Shown here piece by piece: positions 42,192 to 50,117 of a DNA stretch of 64,000 bases (its first letter is position 1; each line of letters begins with the position of its first letter). Location of the stretch: positions 1-64,000 of the forward strand of contig CAKSQF010000013.1 in assembly GCA_934486825.1 (NCBI GenBank), given 5' to 3'. The notes under the pieces are model-generated. The model ran no database searches, was not told the DNA's origin, and saw only the letters and a program-made list of their open reading frames with translations. A program made the translations under genes and the position numbers. Source of the DNA: an uncultured Eubacteriales bacterium. Its GTDB lineage: Bacteria; Bacillota; Clostridia; Oscillospirales; CAG-272.

Positions 42192-43133
42192 TTACAGGAG
42201 TTTTAAAACATTTGCAACAAGCGGCATGGTGATAACCGAGAGAAGAGTTGAAATCGCTACTGCCTGACCGGCTGTTTCTCTGTCTCCGTTGAATTTTTCG
42301 GCAAACATTCCGGTCGCGGATGCACATGGCGCACATGCCGATATCAGCGTCACGTAGCCGGCAACCGACGATCGGCATATGCCGATTGCAGATAACAGCT
42401 TGACTACCGCAAAGATCGCGAGCGGGCATACAATGAGTCTCAGTGCGAGCGCAATGATGAGATTTGAAATTTTTTTGAAATGCTTGAGGCTTACATCGGC
42501 AAGCTGCATGCCGATCAGAAGCATTGACATCGGAGCGACGGTCGCGCGGAGCATTGAAAGCGCTTCGGTCAGTATGTCGGGGATGAAGCTGTTTATCGGA
42601 AGAACAAATATGATAAGTCCGATGTATGTCGGAATTGTGGCGGCATTCAAAAACATCTTTTTCGGCGATATGTAGCTTTTGTCGTCGGTGTAGATGTATG
42701 CGCCGAGTGACCACATGTAAAAATTGAAGCCTACAACATAAAATGTTGCGTAAATCGCAGCTTCGCTTCCCATGAGCGACATTATGAGCGGAATCCCCAT
42801 ATAGCCGGAATTGGCGAAAACGACAGAGAATCTGAATACGCGTTTTTTATCTATCCCGCATTTTTTGAAAAAGGGTAAAGATATGAGGTAAAAAAGAGGG
42901 TGTGCAATCAGAGAAAAAAACAATACCCACAGACATGTGGTCAGTACGGTCATGTCAAAATCTCTGATGAAAGAAATAATAATCATTGCCGGGGTCGTAA
43001 CATAAAGGATAGTATTTGCAAATGAAATCTGCGCGGACTTCTGACAAAGTCCGGTCTTTTTCAGCATAAAACCCGGTATGACCATTAAAAAAAGAATCAA
43101 TACATTTGAAAACAGAATTGCCGTGTCGATCAT
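42192..43133 (-). CDS. AEC-family (auxin efflux carrier-like) transporter
   Basis: A 313-residue membrane protein with about ten helices in two half-repeats, as in the AEC/bile-acid-sodium symporter superfamily. MIDTAILFSNVLILFLMVIP and FLPFFKKCG-type loops open the protein. FANSGYMGIPLIMSLMG is the hallmark first-repeat motif, and SACAPCASATGMFAEKF lies in the second. Bacterial members export organic acids, malate or malonate among them; the substrate is not predictable. GGAGAG lies before the ATG. Single gene. Confidence 0.88.
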   Translation of the reverse strand: MIDTAILFSNVLILFLMVIPGFMLKKTGLCQKSAQISFANTILYVTTPAMIIISFIRDFDMTVLTTCLWVLFFSLIAHPLFYLISLPFFKKCGIDKKRVFRFSVVFANSGYMGIPLIMSLMGSEAAIYATFYVVGFNFYMWSLGAYIYTDDKSYISPKKMFLNAATIPTYIGLIIFVLPINSFIPDILTEALSMLRATVAPMSMLLIGMQLADVSLKHFKKISNLIIALALRLIVCPLAIFAVVKLLSAIGICRSSVAGYVTLISACAPCASATGMFAEKFNGDRETAGQAVAISTLLSVITMPLVANVLKLL

Positions 43134-43220
43134 GTTTCTCTCCGTTGTAAAAAGTCATTCTGATAGTATCACATATCCGATGTTTTTATATGAACAAATT
43201 GTAAACTCGGCAAAAAAAGT

Positions 43221-43249
43221 TTGATATACCGACATCATTGTGCTAAAAT
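43221..43249 (+). promoter_or_regulatory. Promoter of the M42 peptidase gene
   Basis: TTGATA (43221-43226), 17-bp spacer, TAAAAT (43244-43249), 33 bp before the start. Confidence 0.65.
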
Positions 43250-43281
43250 ACAAAGTAAATAACCTAAGGAGAGCAATTTCA

Positions 43282-44316
43282 ATGGAGAAGAAATATATTG
43301 ATTACATAATCCGAAAGCTGCGTGAACTGCTGGCGATTGACAGTCCTACCGGCTTTACCGATAAAGCGGCGGAGTATGTGCGGAATGAGTATACGGCGCT
43401 CGGATTCAATGCGGTTCTGACGCATAAGGGAGGAGTTCTTGTTGATCTCGGCGGCGATGACGGCGAGAGGGGGCTTCTGATCGAAACGCATATGGATACA
43501 TTGGGCGCGATTGTTGCCGAGATTAAAGGAAACGGAAGACTGAGAGTCAGTCCGCTCGGCGGTCTGAGCGCAAACAATACGGAGGCTGAAAACGTGAAAA
43601 TTTATACACGTTCCGGTAAAGTGTACGAAGGCACGTTTCAGCTTGTAAATGCTTCATTGCATGTGAACGGTGCGTACAGTTCAACCGCACGTACCTTTGA
43701 TACTACCGAGGTTGTCATTGATGAAAATGTGAGATCCGCAGACGATGTAAAGAAGCTCGGGATAGATGTAGGCGATATTGTATGCTTTGATCCGCGCACA
43801 AGGGTAACGTCTGACGGATATATAAAAAGCAGATTTCTTGATGATAAGCTGTCGGTTGCAATCGTGATGGGACTCGCAAATTATGTGGCAACCGAAGAGA
43901 TACACCTCGGACGCAGGGTGTATGTTCATGTGACTTCCTATGAGGAGGTCGGTCACGGAGGGTCGGCGTCCGTTCCGAACGGCGTTACCGAGGCTCTGTC
44001 GGTCGATATGGGCTGCGTCGGAGCAGGGCTCAACTGTACCGAACGTCAGGTGTCGATCTGCGTCAAGGACAGCGGCGGACCGTATGATTATTCAATGACA
44101 ACACGTCTTATCGAGGCGGCAAAGAAAATGTCGGCAGATTATGCGCTTGATGTGTATCCGAGTTACGGTTCTGATGTCGAAGCGACTCTGCGTGCCGGAT
44201 ATGATGTCAGACATGCACTTATCGGTGCGGGCGTATATGCGTCGCACGGGTATGAGCGCAGTCATATCGACGGTGTCGAAAATGTACTGAAAACACTTAT
44301 CGGATTTATTTGCTGA
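43282..44316 (+). CDS. M42-family metallopeptidase
   Basis: A 344-residue cobalt- or zinc-dependent aminopeptidase of the TET/glutamyl aminopeptidase type, cytoplasmic. ETHMDTLGA holds the first metal His and Asp, SRFLDDKLSVAIVMGL the bridging Asp, and TSYEEVGHGGSASVP the catalytic Glu. The ATG at 43282 has TAAGGAG 10 nt upstream; the frame is open upstream but without a site. Likely assembles into a large oligomer that trims peptides. Its gene is convergent with queH. Confidence 0.93.
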   Translation: MEKKYIDYIIRKLRELLAIDSPTGFTDKAAEYVRNEYTALGFNAVLTHKGGVLVDLGGDDGERGLLIETHMDTLGAIVAEIKGNGRLRVSPLGGLSANNTEAENVKIYTRSGKVYEGTFQLVNASLHVNGAYSSTARTFDTTEVVIDENVRSADDVKKLGIDVGDIVCFDPRTRVTSDGYIKSRFLDDKLSVAIVMGLANYVATEEIHLGRRVYVHVTSYEEVGHGGSASVPNGVTEALSVDMGCVGAGLNCTERQVSICVKDSGGPYDYSMTTRLIEAAKKMSADYALDVYPSYGSDVEATLRAGYDVRHALIGAGVYASHGYERSHIDGVENVLKTLIGFIC

Positions 44317-44318
44317 AC

Positions 44319-44367
44319 AATAAACGCAAAACCGTCGGAGTGAAGCTCCGACGGTTTTGCGTTTATT
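44319..44367. terminator. Long bidirectional terminator
   Basis: A perfect 22-bp inverted repeat: left arm 44319-44340, right arm 44346-44367, loop TGAAG. Its right arm contains the stop codon of queH. Confidence 0.92.
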
Positions 44368-44959
44368 GGGTTTCGCCTTTTGAAAATTCACATCCGCAAT
44401 AGTTTTGTCTGTACAGACCGTGCTCTTTTGAAAGAATTATCGATCTTTTATAACCGTCCCGCTTTTTGAAATCCGAATACAGCCAACATACACCGTATCT
44501 TTCGGAAAGCTCTTCGCCGATGCGGTTCAGCAGATCCTGATCCTTGTGCGGACTGACAGTCAGCGTCGTTCCAAAGAAATCAAAGCCTTCGTCCTTTGCC
44601 TTTTTTGCTGTTGCCTCAAGTCGGAGCCTGAAACATATTTCACATCTTTTTCCGCCCTCCGGCTCGCTTTCAAGTCCGCTTACAGCTTCGATGAAATCGA
44701 CGTGATCGTAGCCGCTGTCCGAAAGAACCGCATAGCCGGTATCATCAAGCCACTTTTTCTGAGTATCAAGTCTTAATATGTATTCGCTTTCCGGATATAT
44801 GTTCGGGTTGTAGAAAAATATCCAAATGTCGAAGTATTTTGCAAGATACTCGGTCACATAGCTGCTGCACGGTCCGCAACAGCTGTGGAGCAGAAGCTTA
44901 GGTCTGTATGTCAGACCATCAATGATTGCCGATAATTCGGTCTGATAATTGTGTTTCAT
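44363..44959 (-). CDS. queH: Epoxyqueuosine reductase QueH
   Basis: Catalyses the last step of queuosine synthesis, reducing epoxyqueuosine in tRNA anticodons. The 198 residues show the family's cysteine sites: LLLHSCCGPCSS near residue 25, GGKRCEICFRLRL in the middle and YRQNYCGCEFS at the end, which bind an iron-sulfur cluster and a metal in known QueH. This non-B12 enzyme replaces QueG in many Clostridia. Other queuosine genes are not in the window. Confidence 0.93.
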   Translation of the reverse strand: MKHNYQTELSAIIDGLTYRPKLLLHSCCGPCSSYVTEYLAKYFDIWIFFYNPNIYPESEYILRLDTQKKWLDDTGYAVLSDSGYDHVDFIEAVSGLESEPEGGKRCEICFRLRLEATAKKAKDEGFDFFGTTLTVSPHKDQDLLNRIGEELSERYGVCWLYSDFKKRDGYKRSIILSKEHGLYRQNYCGCEFSKGETQ

Positions 44960-45041
44960 CCGAATTTCCTCCGAAATATTTGTTATGACCGATTATATCA
45001 TATTTTTTTGACCGTTTCAATCCCTTTTCGGATAATAAAGG

Positions 45042-45070
45042 TTGACATGCCGCGGTTTTTATTGTATAAT
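45042..45070 (+). promoter_or_regulatory. Promoter of the nusB operon
   Basis: Perfect consensus: TTGACA (45042-45047), 17-bp spacer, TATAAT (45065-45070), 31 bp before nusB. Confidence 0.88.
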
Positions 45071-45101
45071 ACAATGAATAAAAATAAGGACGGATAGTAT
45101 A

Positions 45102-45512
45102 ATGACCAGACGCGAGGAAAGAGAAGCTCTTTTTGCTCTTTTGTTTGAAATGTCTTTTTCTGAATTGACCGCTGCGGAGGATGTTCTTGCGATTGAAAAA
45201 GAAGAACGCAGCTATGATACCGAATATATAATAAACAGTTATCACGGAATCTTGTCGGCTCTCACCGATATAGACGGATTGATCGAAAAAAGTGCGAACG
45301 GATGGAAGCTTTCGAGACTTTCAAGGGTTACGCATGCGATTTTGAGAGTTGCGGTATATGAAATGGTCTTCAATAACCTGCAGGTCACAATAGCGATAAA
45401 TGAAGCGGTTGAGCTTGCAAAAAAATACGATCACGAAAAAGCTCCCGCGTTTGTAAACGGAATACTCAACAGGATTGCTGATGAAAAACAGCTTAAAGAT
45501 AAGAAGAAATGA
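45102..45512 (+). CDS. nusB: Transcription antitermination factor NusB
   Basis: Binds boxA RNA with NusE (S10) to allow processive rRNA transcription. The 136 residues form the usual all-helical protein: REEREALFALLFEMSF at the start, LSRVTHAILRVAVYEM in the middle, and INEAVELAKKYDHEKAPAFV then NGILNRI at the end. AAGGA lies 11 nt before the ATG. First gene of the run to recN; its stop overlaps the next start. Confidence 0.95.
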   Translation: MTRREEREALFALLFEMSFSELTAAEDVLAIEKEERSYDTEYIINSYHGILSALTDIDGLIEKSANGWKLSRLSRVTHAILRVAVYEMVFNNLQVTIAINEAVELAKKYDHEKAPAFVNGILNRIADEKQLKDKKK

Positions 45513-46420
45513 GCGGGCTTTTCCTCGGTGTGGACACAAGTAATTATACGACGTCGCTGGCGCTTTGCGAAAACGGTAAAATAATTGCCAACGAAAAAAT
45601 GCCGGTGTATGTTAAGGACGGCGAGCGCGGCGTAAGACAGTCGGACGCGGTTTTTTCTCATGTAAAAAATCTGCCGCTGCTTTTCGGAAAACTCGGAGCG
45701 CAGAATCCGGATGCAATCGGTGTGTCCGTAAGACCGCGTTCTGTTGAAGGCTCGTATATGCCGTGCTTTCTTGCGGGTTTTTCGGTTGCGAAATCGATTT
45801 CGGAAATGAACAATATAAAGCTTTTCGAGTTTGCACATCAGCAGGGACATGTGATGGCGGCGCTCTATTCGGCGGACAGAACCGATCTGTGGGACAGAAA
45901 ATTTCTTGCCTTTCACGTGTCCGGCGGAACTACCGAGATGCTGATTGCGGACAGAGGCAATATAACGACAGTCGGCGGAACCCTTGATCTCAATGCCGGA
46001 CAGGTCATAGACCGTGTGGGCGTTATGCTCGGGATGAAATTTCCGTGCGGAGCAGAGCTTGAAAGGATTGCGGCGCCGTTTGACACTGTCGATTGTATTT
46101 CACATGTCAGAGGACTTGAATGTAACCTCTCCGGACTTGAAAACAGAGCAGCCGATATGATAAAAAAAGGTGCGGACAGCCCGGCTGTTGCGGCTTTTAC
46201 ATTGAAAAGCATCCTGAAAACGCTGAAAAAGCTTACAGAAAACGCACTTGATAAATTCGGCGAAATGCCTGTTCTGTACGCCGGCGGAGTAATGAGCAAT
46301 AAGCTTATTCAGTGCGGTCTCGCAAAATACAGAGGAGCGCTTTTTTCCGAGCCTCAGTTTTCAAGTGACAATGCGGCGGGGATCGCACTTTTGTGTGAAA
46401 GAACATTTGAAGAGCGGTGA
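45509..46420 (+). CDS. TsaD/Kae1-like paralogue (peptidase M22-type protein)
   Basis: A 303-residue ASKHA-fold protein related to TsaD, which makes t6A in tRNA, but shorter than TsaD (about 335-350). It starts with FLGVDTSNYTTSLALCENG. The metal-binding His pair is present in FAHQQGHVMAAL, and SGGTTEMLIA matches the nucleotide site. LYAGGVMSNKLIQ lies near the end. A gene of this kind between nusB and xseA is common in Clostridia and is usually a second copy beside a true tsaD. Its exact role is not established. The start overlaps the nusB stop (ATGA). Confidence 0.82.
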   Translation: MSGLFLGVDTSNYTTSLALCENGKIIANEKMPVYVKDGERGVRQSDAVFSHVKNLPLLFGKLGAQNPDAIGVSVRPRSVEGSYMPCFLAGFSVAKSISEMNNIKLFEFAHQQGHVMAALYSADRTDLWDRKFLAFHVSGGTTEMLIADRGNITTVGGTLDLNAGQVIDRVGVMLGMKFPCGAELERIAAPFDTVDCISHVRGLECNLSGLENRAADMIKKGADSPAVAAFTLKSILKTLKKLTENALDKFGEMPVLYAGGVMSNKLIQCGLAKYRGALFSEPQFSSDNAAGIALLCERTFEER

Positions 46421-46441
46421 CTGAAAGGGTGTGCTTGTATT

Positions 46442-47659
46442 TTGAATGAAAGACCGACACTGACGGTTACACAGCTGAATGAATATATAAAAGCAATAAT
46501 CGATAACGACCGGACTGTTTCGAACGTCTTTGTCAAAGGCGAAATATCGAATTTTACGCATCATAAGACCGGGCATCTGTATTTTACGCTGAAGGATGAG
46601 ACATCAAACCTTAAAGCCGTGATGTTTGCAAGGGAAGCGTCCAAACTGCCCTTTTCACCCGAAAACGGTATGAAGGTTGTCGCACGCGGAAGAGTATCGG
46701 TGTTTGTCCGCGACGGAAGTTATCAGATATATGTCATGTCAATGGAGCCTGACGGAATAGGCGCCCTGACGCTCGCATTTGAACAGCTTAAGAAAAAGCT
46801 TGCCGCCGAAGGACTTTTTGATGCATCGAAAAAGAAGCCGATACCCAAAATACCGACAAGAGTGGGCATCATAACATCTCCGACAGGGGCGGCGGTGCGC
46901 GACATAATAAATATTTCGGGAAGACGTTTTCCGTATGCAAAACTGGTTATATACCCGTCACTGGTTCAGGGAAACGATGCACCCGCACAGCTTATATCGG
47001 GTATAACATATTTCAATGAAACCGACTCGGTCGATGTGATTATCATCGGAAGAGGTGGCGGATCGATTGAGGATCTGTGGGCGTTTAATGACGAAGGACT
47101 TGCGAGAGCGGTCTGCGCTTCGCATATACCGGTCATATCCGCCGTCGGACACGAGATTGACTTTACGATATGCGATTTTGCGGCGGATCTGAGAGCGCCG
47201 ACGCCGTCTGCCGCGGCTGAACTTGCTTTGCCCGATACCGATGACCTTGAAAGAAAAATAAACAATATAATAAGGCATATGCAGCTTGTTTTGTCAAAAC
47301 AGCTGTCATTGAAAAAACAGGCTGTATCAAGATGCGCACAGTCAAAGGTACTGCGTGACCCCGCATCAATGCTCGATCAAAGAAGGATGGCGGTCATATC
47401 CGATTCGGCACGGCTTGCCGGGGCAATGAAATATGTCTGTTCGCAAAACAGATACAGACTGTCGCAGAGCGCGTCAAAGCTGGATGCGCTCAGTCCGCTT
47501 GCCGTTTTTTCGCGCGGGTATGCAGCGGTATTTTCGGAAAACGGTGCACTTGTCAGAAAAACCGGTGATATCTGCGTCGGAGATAAGATTACCGTCAGAA
47601 CGACCGACGGGCAAATATATGCCGACGTAACAGGGAAGGAGCTTGTCAATAATGGCTGA
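46442..47659 (+). CDS. xseA: Exodeoxyribonuclease VII large subunit
   Basis: Catalytic subunit of the single-strand exonuclease. The 405 residues start with an OB-fold (LTVTQLNEYIKAI, VFVKGEISNFTHHKTGHLYF). The conserved core follows, with RVGIITSPTGAAVRDI, IIIGRGGGSIEDLWAFNDE and ISAVGHEIDFTICDFAADLR. A C-terminal coiled region binds XseB. The start is TTG at 46442 with GAAAGGG 12 nt upstream. Its end overlaps xseB by 8 bp. Confidence 0.96.
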   Translation: MNERPTLTVTQLNEYIKAIIDNDRTVSNVFVKGEISNFTHHKTGHLYFTLKDETSNLKAVMFAREASKLPFSPENGMKVVARGRVSVFVRDGSYQIYVMSMEPDGIGALTLAFEQLKKKLAAEGLFDASKKKPIPKIPTRVGIITSPTGAAVRDIINISGRRFPYAKLVIYPSLVQGNDAPAQLISGITYFNETDSVDVIIIGRGGGSIEDLWAFNDEGLARAVCASHIPVISAVGHEIDFTICDFAADLRAPTPSAAAELALPDTDDLERKINNIIRHMQLVLSKQLSLKKQAVSRCAQSKVLRDPASMLDQRRMAVISDSARLAGAMKYVCSQNRYRLSQSASKLDALSPLAVFSRGYAAVFSENGALVRKTGDICVGDKITVRTTDGQIYADVTGKELVNNG

Positions 47660-47903
47660 CAGCAATAACAAAGATAAAGAGATTCTTTTTGAAGATGCAC
47701 TTGCGAGACTTGAACAGATAGTAAAAAGTCTTGAAAACGGCGATGTTCCGCTTGACAGATCGCTTGCTCTGTATGAGGAAGGCGTAAAGCTTGTCGGAAT
47801 ATGCAACAGCAGACTTGAAAATGCCGAAAAGAGAATAAAGATTCTCGTTGACGGCGGGGACGGACTTCATGAAGAAGATTTTGTGAAAGAACCCAAAGAC
47901 TGA
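47652..47903 (+). CDS. xseB: Exodeoxyribonuclease VII small subunit
   Basis: Small helical-hairpin subunit that multiplies on XseA. 83 residues, normal. LFEDALARLEQIVKSLENGD and VPLDRSLALYEEGVKL are diagnostic. The ATG at 47652 has AAGGAG 10 nt upstream, inside the end of xseA. Confidence 0.95.
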   Translation: MADSNNKDKEILFEDALARLEQIVKSLENGDVPLDRSLALYEEGVKLVGICNSRLENAEKRIKILVDGGDGLHEEDFVKEPKD

Positions 47904-47905
47904 AT

Positions 47906-48811
47906 ATGAGCGGAGAACAACTGTATATGTCTGCACTTGAAGAAAAAATGCACGGCTCGGCAGAGCTTGTTGCCGCAAGGCTTGAACAATGCCTGAAATC
48001 GGGTGACCCTGATCTGTCAGAGCTTTATAACGCCATGTCGTACAGCGCACTTGCCGGAGGGAAAAGGATACGCCCATTTCTTGTGACGGCGGTATGCGAT
48101 ATGTTTTCGGGAAATGTCGAAGAGGCGCTGCTTTATGCAACTGCCGTAGAAATGGTACATACGTATTCGCTGATCCATGATGATCTGCCCGCGATGGATA
48201 ACGACGATATGCGACGCGGAAAGCCGACCTGCCATAAGGCATACGGGGAAGCAAGGGCGATACTTGCGGGTGACGCACTGCTTACAATGGCATTTGAACT
48301 TGTATCCGGCGACAGTTCGGTGCCTGACGGACATCGTGTACGTGCACTGTATGAAATATCGAAATGCGCAGGCAGTTCCGGAATGATAGGCGGTCAGGAA
48401 ATGGATATCGCGCTTGAAGGACAGCATATCGAATATGAAACAATGGTCAAAATCCATATGCTGAAAACCGTCGAGCTGATAAAATGTGCATGCAGACTCG
48501 GGGCGATCGCGGCTGATATTTCTGATGAAAAAACGCTTGCCGATATAGATTGCTATGCGGAAGGTATCGGCAGGGTGTTCCAGCTTGTTGATGATCTGCT
48601 TGATGTTTCCTCGACCGATGAAAAGCTCGGAAAAACGACAGGCTCGGACGAAAAGAATAAAAAAACAACCTATCTCAGCTTCATGCCTGCCGAAATTGCA
48701 GAGCAACTCGCGGATGTCATGACCGAAAAGGCCATAGAAGCTCTGAAGGATTATGAAAACAGTAAATGCCTGTGCGATTTTGCGCTTTTTCTGAAGGACA
48801 GAAAAAAGTAA
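47906..48811 (+). CDS. ispA: Polyprenyl synthetase (farnesyl/geranylgeranyl diphosphate synthase)
   Basis: Chain-elongating prenyltransferase that condenses isopentenyl diphosphate with allylic diphosphates, supplying undecaprenyl and quinone precursors. The 301 residues carry ALAGGKRIRPFL, the first Asp-rich motif HDDLPAMDNDDMRRG and the second DDLLD. The ATG at 47906 is 3 bp after the xseB stop with a poor ribosome site; the ATG at 47927 has a GGAG 11 nt upstream and is a realistic alternative. In related genomes dxs often follows; here tlyA does. Confidence 0.93.
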   Translation: MSGEQLYMSALEEKMHGSAELVAARLEQCLKSGDPDLSELYNAMSYSALAGGKRIRPFLVTAVCDMFSGNVEEALLYATAVEMVHTYSLIHDDLPAMDNDDMRRGKPTCHKAYGEARAILAGDALLTMAFELVSGDSSVPDGHRVRALYEISKCAGSSGMIGGQEMDIALEGQHIEYETMVKIHMLKTVELIKCACRLGAIAADISDEKTLADIDCYAEGIGRVFQLVDDLLDVSSTDEKLGKTTGSDEKNKKTTYLSFMPAEIAEQLADVMTEKAIEALKDYENSKCLCDFALFLKDRKK

Positions 48812-48839
48812 TGAGAATAGAAAGTAATGAGAATAGATA
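48808..48839 (+). repeat. 16-bp tandem duplication at the ispA-tlyA junction
   Basis: GTAATGAGAATAGAAA (48808-48823) is followed directly by GTAATGAGAATAGATA (48824-48839). The first copy carries the ispA stop and a decoy ATG opening a 9-codon frame; the second carries the tlyA start. Confidence 0.85.
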
Positions 48840-49612
48840 AATACCTTGCGGAAAACGGTTTTGCTCCGAGTCGGCAGAAGGCAAAGGAGCTGGTTTCGGG
48901 CGGTTTTGTTTTAAAAAACGGCCGTACTGTGAATAAGGAAAGCACCGATGTTTCGGAGATGGATTTGATTGAGATAACCGGGAAACCTTATCCGTATGTC
49001 AGCCGGGGAGGACTTAAGCTTGCCGCGGCGCAAAAGGAATTCGGCATTGCTTTTGACGGCAAAACCGCATGCGACGTCGGTGCATCGACAGGCGGTTTTA
49101 CCGATGTAATGCTGAGATCGGGAGTTGGACGTGTTTTTGCGGTTGACTGCGGACACGGACAGCTTCATCCGGATATTCGCTCCGATCCGAGAGTGGTAAA
49201 TATGGAGTCGCAAAATGCGAGAGAGCTTGATTCTTCTCTGCTCGGTTGTCTCTGTGATATTGTTGTAAGCGATTTGTCTTTCATATCGCAGACGCTTGTT
49301 TTCCCGGCGATATCCTCGGTTCTCTGCGACGGCGGGGAATTTGTGAGCCTGATAAAACCGCAGTTTGAAGCCGGTAAAGAAAACATAGGCAAGGGCGGTA
49401 TCGTAAAAGACCGACGGGTACATGAGCTTGTGATCGAAAAGGTTATATCCGAAGCCGAACAATCCGGGCTGTTCTGTAAGGGACTTATTAGATCCCCAAT
49501 AACCGGAGGGGACGGAAATACCGAGTATCTTGCATATTTTGTCTGTGATAAAAGCGGCATGACCAAGCGGCAGATTGATAAAACTCTGATAAAAAATGTT
49601 GTCGGAGCATAA
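48827..49612 (+). CDS. tlyA: rRNA 2'-O-methyltransferase TlyA (hemolysin A family)
   Basis: Family members 2'-O-methylate cytidines in 16S and/or 23S rRNA. The 261 residues consist of an N-terminal S4 RNA-binding domain (MRIDKYLAENGFAPSRQKAK) and an FtsJ-like methyltransferase (ACDVGASTGGFTDVML, DIVVSDLSFIS, LIKPQFEAG). The start lies in the second copy of a 16-bp duplication, with no strong ribosome site, so translation may depend on ispA. In many relatives nadK follows; here argR does. Confidence 0.92.
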   Translation: MRIDKYLAENGFAPSRQKAKELVSGGFVLKNGRTVNKESTDVSEMDLIEITGKPYPYVSRGGLKLAAAQKEFGIAFDGKTACDVGASTGGFTDVMLRSGVGRVFAVDCGHGQLHPDIRSDPRVVNMESQNARELDSSLLGCLCDIVVSDLSFISQTLVFPAISSVLCDGGEFVSLIKPQFEAGKENIGKGGIVKDRRVHELVIEKVISEAEQSGLFCKGLIRSPITGGDGNTEYLAYFVCDKSGMTKRQIDKTLIKNVVGA

Positions 49613-49636
49613 AAGACATTGCGAAAGGAAGAGTGC

Positions 49637-50092
49637 ATGAAAAACAAACGACAGGAAGCGATACTTGAAATTATATCAAAATATGATATCGAGACGCAGG
49701 AAACATTGCTTGATAAGCTGAAAAGTAAGGGTTACGACGTTACGCAGGCGACGGTATCGCGCGATATACGGGAGCTTGAACTGATAAAGGTTTCGTCAAA
49801 GGACGGCGGATATAAATACGCCGCGCGTGAAAAGGAAGATCAGCGTTCGAACGCAAAATATATGAATATTATGCGTGAAACGGTCGTTTCGATAGATTAT
49901 GCCAATAATCTTATCGTTATAAAGACTTTTTCCGGGATGGCACAGGCAGCGGCGGCGGCAATTGATGCATTGTTCGGTGATGAGATACTCGGAACGATAG
50001 CGGGAGACGATACGATTTTTGCAGCTGTTCATACCATGACGTCGGCACAGATAATCGTGCGTCAGATAAAAGAGTCCATGGGAATCGGATAA
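49637..50092 (+). CDS. argR: Arginine repressor ArgR
   Basis: Hexameric regulator that senses arginine. The 151 residues form a winged HTH (KNKRQEAILEIISKYDIETQ, VTQATVSRDIRELELIKV) and a C-terminal arginine-binding domain with LIVIKTFSGMAQAAAAAID and GTIAGDDTIF. AAAGGA lies about 7-8 nt before the ATG. No arginine genes are nearby, and its position before recN is conserved in Bacillota. Confidence 0.95.
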   Translation: MKNKRQEAILEIISKYDIETQETLLDKLKSKGYDVTQATVSRDIRELELIKVSSKDGGYKYAAREKEDQRSNAKYMNIMRETVVSIDYANNLIVIKTFSGMAQAAAAAIDALFGDEILGTIAGDDTIFAAVHTMTSAQIIVRQIKESMGIG

Positions 50093-50117
50093 AATTATTG
50101 TCGAGAGGTAATTTGAT

